Shown: piece after piece, positions 57,947-64,000 of the stretch
How the letters are laid out: each line of letters opens with the position of its first letter
How positions within the stretch are numbered: position 1 is the first letter of the stretch
Origin: DASQDN01 sp963844855
GTDB taxonomy: Bacteria > Acidobacteriota > Terriglobia > Bryobacterales > Bryobacteraceae
Reading direction: 5' to 3'
Assembly (NCBI GenBank): GCA_963844855.1
Contig: CAWJQP010000075.1
Span: 1-64,000, forward strand
DNA: 64,000 nt
Notes under the pieces: generated by a model
The model's input: only the letters and a program-made list of their open reading frames with translations
Told to the model about the DNA's origin: nothing
The model's database searches: none
Made by a program: the position numbers and the translations under genes

Positions 57947-58657
57947 ATGTTAAATGTCAGAAGTAAGACAGTGTTACGAGCCGCCGTATTGTCGGTCATG
58001 GCTCTCACTAGCTTGACAGTAAGTCAAGCTGAAGTAATTCAGTCAACAGTCGAACTGCCTCCAGTCGGGGGAGCATACACCTTGGGAGGTGTGTGCCTTA
58101 GCACACTTGGCAGATGTACGCAGAACGCGACAGTGTCGGGTTTCGACATTATTAGTCGGAGCGTGGTAAACGGCGACGAAGTGGTAGAAGTAAACGCTAC
58201 TTATTCGGCCGATATCTTTATGAGCAACGGCGGTGTGCCAGGCGCATTCCTTGGGCACCTGTCGTTATTAGGCACGGCAAACTTCACCTATGTGGATCGT
58301 GATCCTTCCGTGCAGCCGCTCGGAACATTCGAAACAAAACTCACTGATTTTCTTTTCCAGGGCACACTCAACGGCAACACCTTTGAAGTTAAGCAAGATC
58401 CGGCGAATCCCAGCACAGGATCGACAACAATCCTTCCAGTCAGCTTTGTCCAACCAATTACGTACGCTGTCAGTGGATCCTTGGAGATCTTTGCGCTTTA
58501 CAGTTTCAACGGTGCTCCGTTCATGCCCGCCCCTCCGCGCACCGCCGGTCTGGATCCAATACCGGAGCCGATACCGGAGCCAGGACTGGGTGTCGTTACG
58601 GGGTCTATCATGATGGCTGTTATCGGCATCGCGTCGCGGCGTCGCCGAGTTCGCTAG
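57947..58657 (+). CDS. PEP-CTERM sorting-signal protein
   Basis: A 236-residue secreted protein. A signal peptide (VLRAAVLSVMALTSLTVSQA) is followed by a Thr/Ser/Gly-rich beta domain without family match (GTLNGNTFEVKQDPANPSTG). The C-terminus has DPIPEPIPEPGLGVV, a hydrophobic helix (TGSIMMAVIGIA) and SRRRRVR, a PEP-CTERM sorting signal with a doubled Pro-Glu-Pro. Such proteins are processed by an exosortase and move to the envelope or biofilm matrix. A terminator follows at 58,700. Confidence 0.82.
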   Translation: MLNVRSKTVLRAAVLSVMALTSLTVSQAEVIQSTVELPPVGGAYTLGGVCLSTLGRCTQNATVSGFDIISRSVVNGDEVVEVNATYSADIFMSNGGVPGAFLGHLSLLGTANFTYVDRDPSVQPLGTFETKLTDFLFQGTLNGNTFEVKQDPANPSTGSTTILPVSFVQPITYAVSGSLEIFALYSFNGAPFMPAPPRTAGLDPIPEPIPEPGLGVVTGSIMMAVIGIASRRRRVR

Positions 58658-58699
58658 GGCCCTGTCAGCTCCGAGATCGTCAACGCTTTCCACTCATGA

Positions 58700-58731
58700 G
58701 CCAACGCCACGTTCGCGTTGGCGCTTATTTT
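58700..58731 (+). terminator. Rho-independent terminator
   Basis: Perfect 8-bp stem GCCAACGC (58,700-58,707) and GCGTTGGC (58,715-58,722) with a 7-nt loop, followed by GCTTATTTTA. It lies 43 bp after the PEP-CTERM gene stop and could serve both that gene and the leftward operon. Confidence 0.7.
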
Positions 58732-58760
58732 AGGGCGCCTCATGGCTATTTCGGCCGCTT

Positions 58761-59015
58761 TCACGATCGCGAGTAGTCTCGTGATGGGAACTGCGGACTG
58801 GTGAAATGAGGTCGACCAAAACGCCGCCAAGTGATAACACTGGCAACTGCCGACACTAGCAACACGCATTCTATTACTAACCCTGACCCGCTCAAGAGAA
58901 ATCCCTCCACAAGCGCGAGATACGCTAGCCAGCACATCGGACACTTCGGAAGAAGTGCGAGAAGCGGGATGGCCAGAAACCATCCCGATCTCGTTACGCA
59001 CTTTCGACAGTTCAC
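58761..59015 (-). CDS. Small membrane protein with CPMCW motif
   Basis: An 84-residue protein starting at GTG 59015, which overlaps the DUF899 stop (GTGA). Two to three hydrophobic helices are visible (WFLAIPLLALLPKCPMCWLA; GLVIECVLLVSAVASVITW) with CPMCW in the first pair and an N-terminal Cys pair (NCRKC). The pattern recalls MerC-type or small DoxX-like proteins but I cannot assign a family. Last gene of the ArsR operon. Confidence 0.55.
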   Translation of the reverse strand: MNCRKCVTRSGWFLAIPLLALLPKCPMCWLAYLALVEGFLLSGSGLVIECVLLVSAVASVITWRRFGRPHFTSPQFPSRDYSRS

Positions 59016-59782
59016 TTCTCACACCCGCAAGACGACGAAGTGGCTTCCCTCTCATAGCGGTCATGATGGCGCAGCCAATCCATCGGCATGTTGAATCCAT
59101 CTTCATTCCGCCCCTTGGGAGTCAGATCCAGATAGTTGTACGTTCCGATAGCGACATCCAGGCCGCGCGCATAAGTCGAGTATGTGTGATACACGACGCC
59201 TGTTACAGGATCTTTGGAGAACGCGCTCAAGCCCGGCGCCTCCGTGCTCGGAAATGGCTTGTTCGAGTAGTTGTAATAGCTCTCGCCTCGTTCTACCTGC
59301 TGTGGCGTGAACGAAACGCCGTGGTCGAAGTTGAAGCTATTGCCGAACGAAGATACCCAAGGGAACTTCCAACCCATTCGCTTCTTGAACGTTTCGATCT
59401 CTGTGAGCGGCGCCCGCGATACCACAACAAAGCTAACGTCCCGCTGCGCCAAGTGCACCAGCATCGGATCGAAGTGATCGGAAACGAATGAGCAACTCTT
59501 GCAGCCCTCCGGCCATCCCGGTCCAAGCATGAAGTGATAAATGAGCAACTGGCTCTTGTTGCTGAATAAGTCGGCGAGGCTTCGGGCGCCGCCATTCGTG
59601 TCGAACACATACTCTTGTTCGACTCGTTCCCACGGGAGATTCCGCCGTTCTTTTGCGATATCGTCCATTTGACGCCGCAATTCCTTTTCTCGCGCGAGTA
59701 ACTCCTGGCGCGCTTGCCGCCATTCAGTGTGTCCTACGACCGCATGACCAACTGCCGCTGCGCTTAGGACTTCGACTGTCAT
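59012..59782 (-). CDS. DUF899 thioredoxin-like protein
   Basis: A 256-residue member of the DUF899 family of thioredoxin-fold proteins. Signature parts: EWRQARQELLAREKELRRQM, DIAKERRNLPWERVEQEYVF, then LLIYHFMLGPGWPEGCKSCS with the Cys pair GCKSCSF (redox-like CxxC), HLAQRDVSFVVVSRAPLTEI, GWKFPWVSSFGNSFNFDHGV and YHTYSTYARGLDVAIGTYNY. The family often accompanies AHSA1 and ArsR genes, as here. It overlaps the AHSA1 gene stop by 4 nt. Confidence 0.9.
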   Translation of the reverse strand: MTVEVLSAAAVGHAVVGHTEWRQARQELLAREKELRRQMDDIAKERRNLPWERVEQEYVFDTNGGARSLADLFSNKSQLLIYHFMLGPGWPEGCKSCSFVSDHFDPMLVHLAQRDVSFVVVSRAPLTEIETFKKRMGWKFPWVSSFGNSFNFDHGVSFTPQQVERGESYYNYSNKPFPSTEAPGLSAFSKDPVTGVVYHTYSTYARGLDVAIGTYNYLDLTPKGRNEDGFNMPMDWLRHHDRYEREATSSSCGCEK

Positions 59783-60255
59783 TTCGTGCTCTCCCTTTTG
59801 TGTTTGCGTTCGGCCACTTCGCGAACACGACTAAGAATATTCTTCCAGCCCTCGCCTACATTCACTCCGTCGCGAACGTTTTCGGGAAGCCAACCGGCGG
59901 CCCGATGACTGAACTTCAAACGTGTTCCCGAACCCTCGCTGGTCAGCCGGTACTGTAGATTGGAAACGGCCGGCATCGACATGAACAAAGGCCCACAGAT
60001 CTCAAGCAATTGCGGGCGCTTAATCGCCTGCACATGGCCCCACAAATGCCCGGTATTGTCGCCCAGATCGCGATACCACCGGCCGCCCGGCCACGCCTCG
60101 AGCGTGAATGGAAACGGCTCCCCATCCGGTTTCTCGTTCAGTGGTCCCACTTGTTCAAGAAGTGTCTCGAACACGACTTCGATCGGAGCCGCGATAAAGT
60201 CTTCTCGCAGAATCTCAATCGTCTGCATTGTTTCTTGTATTTCAATGTTCGGCAT
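59779..60255 (-). CDS. SRPBCC (AHSA1-like) protein
   Basis: A 158-residue START/SRPBCC-fold protein. It begins MPNIEIQETMQTIEILREDF and IAAPIEVVFETLLEQVGPLN (first strand and helix of the fold), then FTLEAWPGGRWYRDLGDNTG, HLWGHVQAIKRPQLLEICGP, and ends with the C-terminal helix VNVGEGWKNILSRVREVAER. Ligand unknown. It lies 2 nt after the ArsR stop and overlaps DUF899, the usual three-gene order. Confidence 0.88.
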   Translation of the reverse strand: MPNIEIQETMQTIEILREDFIAAPIEVVFETLLEQVGPLNEKPDGEPFPFTLEAWPGGRWYRDLGDNTGHLWGHVQAIKRPQLLEICGPLFMSMPAVSNLQYRLTSEGSGTRLKFSHRAAGWLPENVRDGVNVGEGWKNILSRVREVAERKHKRESTK

Positions 60256-60257
60256 GA

Positions 60258-60611
60258 TTAGTCCTTCCTATTTGGCTGTACTGCGCGCGCCTTTGCCTCA
60301 GCACGCTCCTTGATGCGGTCGATCTGATGCGTCCAGAACTGCTCGTACTGCTTCACCCAGTCATGCACCGGTTTCAACCTCCCTGGCTCCAACCTGTACA
60401 GGCGCAGCGGTCCGGACGTTGTCACTGAGACGATACCGACCTTCCGCAAGACACCTAGGTGCTTGGAGACTGCCGGCTGCGCGAGCGATAAGTGCTCCAC
60501 TAACTCCCCCACTGCCCTCGCCTCGCCCCCAGCTAGTAGGTCGATGATCTGCCTTCTTCTGGGTTCCGCGATCGCATTGAAGATGTCGCTGGTTGTCGCC
60601 GCTCTTGCCAC
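60258..60611 (-). CDS. ArsR-family transcriptional repressor
   Basis: A 117-residue winged-helix repressor. MARAATTSDIFNAIAEPRRR and QIIDLLAGGEARAVGELVEH lead to the recognition helix LSLAQPAVSKHLGVLRKVGI and the wing VSVTTSGPLRLYRLEPGRLK. The metal-binding Cys of classical ArsR are missing, as in the subfamily paired with AHSA1 genes. The ATG 60611 lies 9 bp from a perfect 20-bp palindrome, a likely autorepressor operator. Confidence 0.93.
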   Translation of the reverse strand: MARAATTSDIFNAIAEPRRRQIIDLLAGGEARAVGELVEHLSLAQPAVSKHLGVLRKVGIVSVTTSGPLRLYRLEPGRLKPVHDWVKQYEQFWTHQIDRIKERAEAKARAVQPNRKD

Positions 60612-60620
60612 AAAGCCATC

Positions 60621-60640
60621 ATATTCCTATATAGGAATAT
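60621..60640. promoter_or_regulatory. 20-bp perfect palindrome, ArsR operator
   Basis: ATATTCCTATATAGGAATAT is a perfect palindrome at 60,621-60,640, just upstream of the arsR start at 60,611 and 78 bp upstream of the divergent SGNH gene. The AT-rich centre could hold a -10 box, so binding would block transcription. Confidence 0.75.
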
Positions 60641-60717
60641 ATGCAAGTGAAATTTGTTTCGACGCCCCAACCTCCCCATTCGGTTAGATATATACTCTTC
60701 GCATTCGCGGAGGTCAG

Positions 60718-62001
60718 ATGATGAAAGTGGGAAAGGGATTGATGGCCGTCGTCCTGTTCTCGTTGCACGTTGTTCCGGAGTTGAGCGCTCAGGCTCCAAG
60801 CGCACCTACCTTCGAACAGTTCCTCGAGGCGAGTGTCGTTCCCAGGGAGGTGATCGAACGCTTTCTCCGCGGTCCCTCGTGGGCGCAGTTTGATTCGGAA
60901 CTCGGCTACATACCTGGAAGCTACCTGCCGGCGGACGGAATGGACAAGAGTAGTTCGATCTCAACCGTTCAACCGAACGGGGCGCGCACGTCATTTCTCT
61001 ATGCAGATAAGAAGGCCCGCATAAACACATACGGCGATAGTTTTACGCACGGCGATCAGGTCAATGACGGCGAAACCTGGCAGGAGTATCTGGCCGGGCA
61101 TCTGGGCGAGCCGGTTCGAAACTTCGGCGTGGGCGGATACGGCGTTTATCAGGCTTACCGCCGGATGATTCGAGAGGAACGCAAGAGCCATGGTGCGGAG
61201 AATCTGATCCTCTACATTTGGGGCGACGATCACATCCGCAGTCTCCTGCGCTGCCGTCATGCCATTATTTACAAACGCTGGAGCCACCGCGGAGGCGCCA
61301 TGTTCCACGCGAACTTCTGGGCTCATCTCGAGATGAACCTCGAGACTGGCCGCTTTGTAGAGAAGGAAAACCCGCTCGCTACACCGGCGGCGCTCTATCG
61401 AATGACAGAGCCGCGGTTCATGGTAGATAGCCTCAAGGATGACTTGGCGCTCCAACTCTATGCCAATGCGATGGACTATACGCGCGAACTTGATCGCGAG
61501 CGAATCAGCAAGCTCGCAACCCACCTCGGGTATCGCATGGATTGGAGCCGCCCATCGGAACTACCGCGTCAGGCCAAGGAACTACTGGACCGATACTCTC
61601 TCGCAGCAACGCAGTTCACTCTCGAGAAGGCAAGGGAATTCGCCCGGCAAAACCACAAGAAACTCCTGATCGTCCTGTTTGACCCGTACCGTGCCATGAA
61701 GGAGATGAGGCAAAGCGGGACACGTTACGATCAGCCGGTTATCGATTACCTGAAGAAGAGCAACTTCGATTACTTCGACATGAACGAAGTGCAGCTTAGC
61801 GATTTCGCCCGCTACAGCATCCCCTTTGATGAGTACATGAAGCTCTATTTCATCGGACACTACAATCCGCGAGGCAACCACTTTTTCGCTTACTCGATCA
61901 AGGACAAGATTGTCTCGTGGGTCGATCCAAAACCTGTTCCGTATCGAAACCGGGACGAGACATCCGTAGATTTTCAGGAATATCTCAAAACTGTCCGTTG
62001 A
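60718..62001 (+). CDS. SGNH/GDSL-type secreted hydrolase-like protein
   Basis: A 427-residue protein with a signal peptide (MAVVLFSLHVVPELSAQ) and an SGNH core. Block I is ARINTYGDSFTHGDQVND with Ser108 in GDS; a Gly-rich turn RNFGVGGYGVYQAYRRMIRE fits block II; the third catalytic region LYFIGHYNPRGNHFFAYSIK has N-x-x-G-N-H where SGNH enzymes have DxxH. Asp is thus replaced by Asn three residues before His, which may mean a changed triad. The gene is preceded by GGAGG and divergent from arsR. Confidence 0.75.
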   Translation: MMKVGKGLMAVVLFSLHVVPELSAQAPSAPTFEQFLEASVVPREVIERFLRGPSWAQFDSELGYIPGSYLPADGMDKSSSISTVQPNGARTSFLYADKKARINTYGDSFTHGDQVNDGETWQEYLAGHLGEPVRNFGVGGYGVYQAYRRMIREERKSHGAENLILYIWGDDHIRSLLRCRHAIIYKRWSHRGGAMFHANFWAHLEMNLETGRFVEKENPLATPAALYRMTEPRFMVDSLKDDLALQLYANAMDYTRELDRERISKLATHLGYRMDWSRPSELPRQAKELLDRYSLAATQFTLEKAREFARQNHKKLLIVLFDPYRAMKEMRQSGTRYDQPVIDYLKKSNFDYFDMNEVQLSDFARYSIPFDEYMKLYFIGHYNPRGNHFFAYSIKDKIVSWVDPKPVPYRNRDETSVDFQEYLKTVR

Positions 62002-62056
62002 TGTAACGACTGGTCAAACGCGTCTCACGCAATCGCGCTAGCATGTAGAGCAAATC

Positions 62057-63280
62057 ATGCCGAACATCAAGCGTAGAACCTTCCTTGCTACCGGCGCGGC
62101 TGCTATCTCGGATTTGGACGCGTACTTCGCCGGGGGTGGCTCAAGCGCAGTGGATGAAACGTTACGGTCGGGGATAGCCCATCGCAAGATCCCAGTCGCC
62201 GTCGGAATGTTCGCCGACTCAAACAAGACTCTATATGCTGGCGCGTTCGGTAAAAGGGACAGTTCCGGACCTCCAGTTCGCGCTGACTCCTTGTTCCGCA
62301 TAGCATCCATGACCAAGGCGGTTACCACCGTCGCCGCGCTGCAGTTGGTGGAGGAGGGCAAACTGGACCTTTCCGAGCCCGTCTCCAGGCGTCTTCCGCA
62401 ACTTACCAGTCTCGATGTTCTGGAGGGTTTCGACGCCAACGGCAGGCCTTCTGTGAGGCCCGTTAAGACTCAAGTTACGTTGCGGCATTTATTGACCCAT
62501 ACCTCCGGGTTCTGTTACAGCCTTTGGGATGAGCAGATGTTCCGCTACTCGGCATTCAAGCAGTCGAACGCCGCTGCCAAACCAGGTCCTCTCATGTTCG
62601 AGCCCGGAGCACGCTGGCAGTATGGACAGGGTGTTGATTGGGCGGGTCGCCTGGTGGAAGCGATTAGCGGCGCTACCCTCGAGGGCTACTTCCAGGAGAG
62701 AATCCTCCGGCCATTGGCGATGAACGACACGAGCTATATACTTCCCGAGGCCAAATTCGACAGGCTAGTCAGCAGCTACCGCCGTGGTCCCAACGGCGAT
62801 TTGCAGGAGAACGAACGTAAGTTCCCGGCCCCTCCCAAGACATTCAATGGAGGCGGTGGCCTGTACTCGACTGCGGGAGACTATGTGCGATTCATGCAGA
62901 TGATCCTCAACCGCGGAAGAGGAGCCAATAACGTGCAGATCCTCAAATCCGCGACGGTTGAGAGCATGATGAAGAATCAGATTGGCGACCTGAGTGCCGG
63001 CAAGATGAAGAGTTTCGACCCAAAGGAGTCCTCCGATGTCGACCTGCAGCCAGGCCAAACTCAAAAGTGGGGACTCGGTTTCCTGATTAACACGGCTAGC
63101 TATCCCGGAGGCAGATCCGCAGGCAGCCTCGCTTGGGCGGGAATCTCTAACACCTTCTACTGGATCGATCCAAAACGCCGTCGGTGCGGAGTGCTTATGA
63201 TGCAATACCTTCCGTTCTGTGATCGGGAAGCGCTTGGATTACTAAGTGACTTTGAGCAAGCTGTCTATCGCAACTCTTAA
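62057..63280 (+). CDS. Beta-lactamase-family serine hydrolase
   Basis: A 407-residue protein of the class C beta-lactamase/penicillin-binding family, usually an esterase or peptidase in Acidobacteria. SLFRIASMTKAVTTVAALQL has the SxxK motif (Ser84, Lys87), RWQYGQGVDWAGRLVEAI has the Tyr (YGQ), and the third motif region (HTSGFCYSLWDEQMF and the C-terminal WGLGFLI) is consistent. The N-terminus KRRTFLATGAAAIS is a probable Tat signal without a clear cleavage site. It is monocistronic. Confidence 0.9.
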   Translation: MPNIKRRTFLATGAAAISDLDAYFAGGGSSAVDETLRSGIAHRKIPVAVGMFADSNKTLYAGAFGKRDSSGPPVRADSLFRIASMTKAVTTVAALQLVEEGKLDLSEPVSRRLPQLTSLDVLEGFDANGRPSVRPVKTQVTLRHLLTHTSGFCYSLWDEQMFRYSAFKQSNAAAKPGPLMFEPGARWQYGQGVDWAGRLVEAISGATLEGYFQERILRPLAMNDTSYILPEAKFDRLVSSYRRGPNGDLQENERKFPAPPKTFNGGGGLYSTAGDYVRFMQMILNRGRGANNVQILKSATVESMMKNQIGDLSAGKMKSFDPKESSDVDLQPGQTQKWGLGFLINTASYPGGRSAGSLAWAGISNTFYWIDPKRRRCGVLMMQYLPFCDREALGLLSDFEQAVYRNS

Positions 63281-63314
63281 CGGACTGTTTCAATTTCGTA
63301 AGAACGCTGCCGCA

Positions 63315-64000
63315 TTATTTCGGAGCGTCCTCAAGTGCGAAGGCCAGGATACTGTCATCGGTAACCGGATTCCCGAAAAACCCACCGCCAGTGGCAGTGA
63401 TGACGACATACTGCTTTCCGTCTCTCGCTTCGTACGTCATTGGGGTGGCTTCCGCCGCGCCGGTCAGTGTGATTGTCCACACCTCTTTCCCCGTTCTGGA
63501 ATCAAACGCGCGGAAGCGCGCATCATCGGTTGCTCCCACGAACACCAACCCGCCGGCTGTAGCGATCGTGCCGCCGTTGCCCGGCCGCCCTGTTTTGTTT
63601 TTACCCTCAGGCAGATTGTCGGTTACACCGAGCGGTACCTTCCAGGCAATTTGACCGGTGTTCACGTTGACGGCCGCAAGCTCGCCCCATGGCGGTTGCT
63701 GGCATGGAAGCTGCTGTGTGCCGATTCCACGGACACTGAATCGTCCACCTCCCGGCACACCTTCATAAGGGCCAGTCGGATCTACTCGATTCCCCTGTCC
63801 GTTCGCCAATGCCGGGCCTTTCGCCGGATCATGGTCGCGAAGCCCGGCCACCTGGCCTAATTCGTTGACATTCGCGAATAGATAGCCAAGCTTCGGGTCG
63901 AACGACGTTCCGCCCCAGTTCACACCGCCGTGATTGCCGGGGAACTGAACACGAAGACGGTTGTAAGTTGCGGGTAGATACGGACCGCCCACTATCATGC
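63315..64000 (-). CDS. PQQ-dependent dehydrogenase, C-terminal part (5' end beyond window)
   Basis: The last 228 residues of a quinoprotein beta-propeller enzyme. The strand FPGNHGGVNWGGTSFDPKLG followed by YLFANVNELGQV, then WGELAAVNVNTGQIAWKVPL, GTIATAGGLVFVGATDDARF and RAFDSRTGKEVWTITLTGAA are propeller W-motifs; AEATPMTYEARDGKQYVVIT and GNPVTDDSILAFALED close the protein. Such enzymes oxidise sugars or alcohols in the periplasm with PQQ and feed the quinone pool. It is cut by the right window edge. Confidence 0.9.
   Translation of the reverse strand, partial: MIVGGPYLPATYNRLRVQFPGNHGGVNWGGTSFDPKLGYLFANVNELGQVAGLRDHDPAKGPALANGQGNRVDPTGPYEGVPGGGRFSVRGIGTQQLPCQQPPWGELAAVNVNTGQIAWKVPLGVTDNLPEGKNKTGRPGNGGTIATAGGLVFVGATDDARFRAFDSRTGKEVWTITLTGAAEATPMTYEARDGKQYVVITATGGGFFGNPVTDDSILAFALEDAPK

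Overview
The window looks like Acidobacteriota chromosome (Bryobacter/Solibacter-like). The right-hand part carries genes typical of that phylum: a PadR regulator next to a duplicated MacB-type ABC permease, a DUF1549/DUF1553 cytochrome protein followed by a DUF1501 protein, a GMC dehydrogenase with a gluconate-dehydrogenase subunit-3 partner, a PEP-CTERM protein and PQQ enzymes. The phylum is inferred from gene content, not from a marker gene.

Positions 1 to about 28,054 belong to an integrative and conjugative element (ICE) whose right end abuts the 3' end of a tRNA-Ser(GCU) gene; the left end is outside the window. The transfer genes combine a Ti-plasmid-like mating-pair operon read leftwards (trbB-trbC-trbD-trbE-trbJ, 1-4,556) with an RP4 Tra1-like processing region (traM, traL, traK leftwards; a TraJ-like protein and a DUF3363-type relaxase rightwards, about 9,170-13,930). 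Between traK and traJ is a 392-bp gap rich in inverted repeats, the best oriT candidate. A RepB-like primase, an ArdC antirestriction protein with a KfrB tail, the coupling protein TraG, SSB, TraF and TraB complete the set. An IS21-like element, an IS427-type IS5 element inside traL, an IS6 remnant and an ISNCY element inside a sigma-factor-like gene have damaged the ICE. Positions 14,440-16,490 hold remnants of an arylsulfatase, a secreted methyltransferase and a DUF3313-like protein.

The most striking observation is a large inversion. The N-terminal half of traG (+, ending near 19,038) lies back to back with the N-terminal half of the tyrosine integrase (-, ending near 19,040). The C-terminal half of traG (-) lies back to back with the C-terminal half of the integrase (+) near 27,495. 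Flipping about 19,040-27,495 rejoins both genes and gives the expected order traG-ssb-traF-traB ... xis-HTH-int-tRNA-Ser. As read, the ICE has lost its coupling protein and its integrase at once, unless the junctions are an assembly error.

From 28,054 rightwards is ordinary chromosome: msrA; PadR and permease; a leftward run AraC regulator, GH57 glycosidase, phosphotransferase and ABC exporter; DinB and DUF3237; alcohol dehydrogenase; O-methyltransferase; esterase; MBL hydrolase; the DUF1549/DUF1501 pair; a membrane PI-PLC-like protein; a winged-helix/TPR regulator; a sulfur cluster (peroxiredoxin, persulfide dioxygenase-rhodanese, sulfite oxidase) that would take persulfide through sulfite to sulfate; a GMC dehydrogenase pair; a PEP-CTERM protein; an ArsR-AHSA1-DUF899 operon; an SGNH protein; a beta-lactamase-family hydrolase; and the 3' part of a PQQ dehydrogenase.

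Single-base frameshifts are frequent and clustered (1-7,000; 15,500-17,050; 31,000-33,300; about 45,100; 50,200-56,100). They hit transposases and apparently essential genes alike while long stretches between are clean, so many are probably consensus errors and not decay. Frames are described below as they would read after correction.
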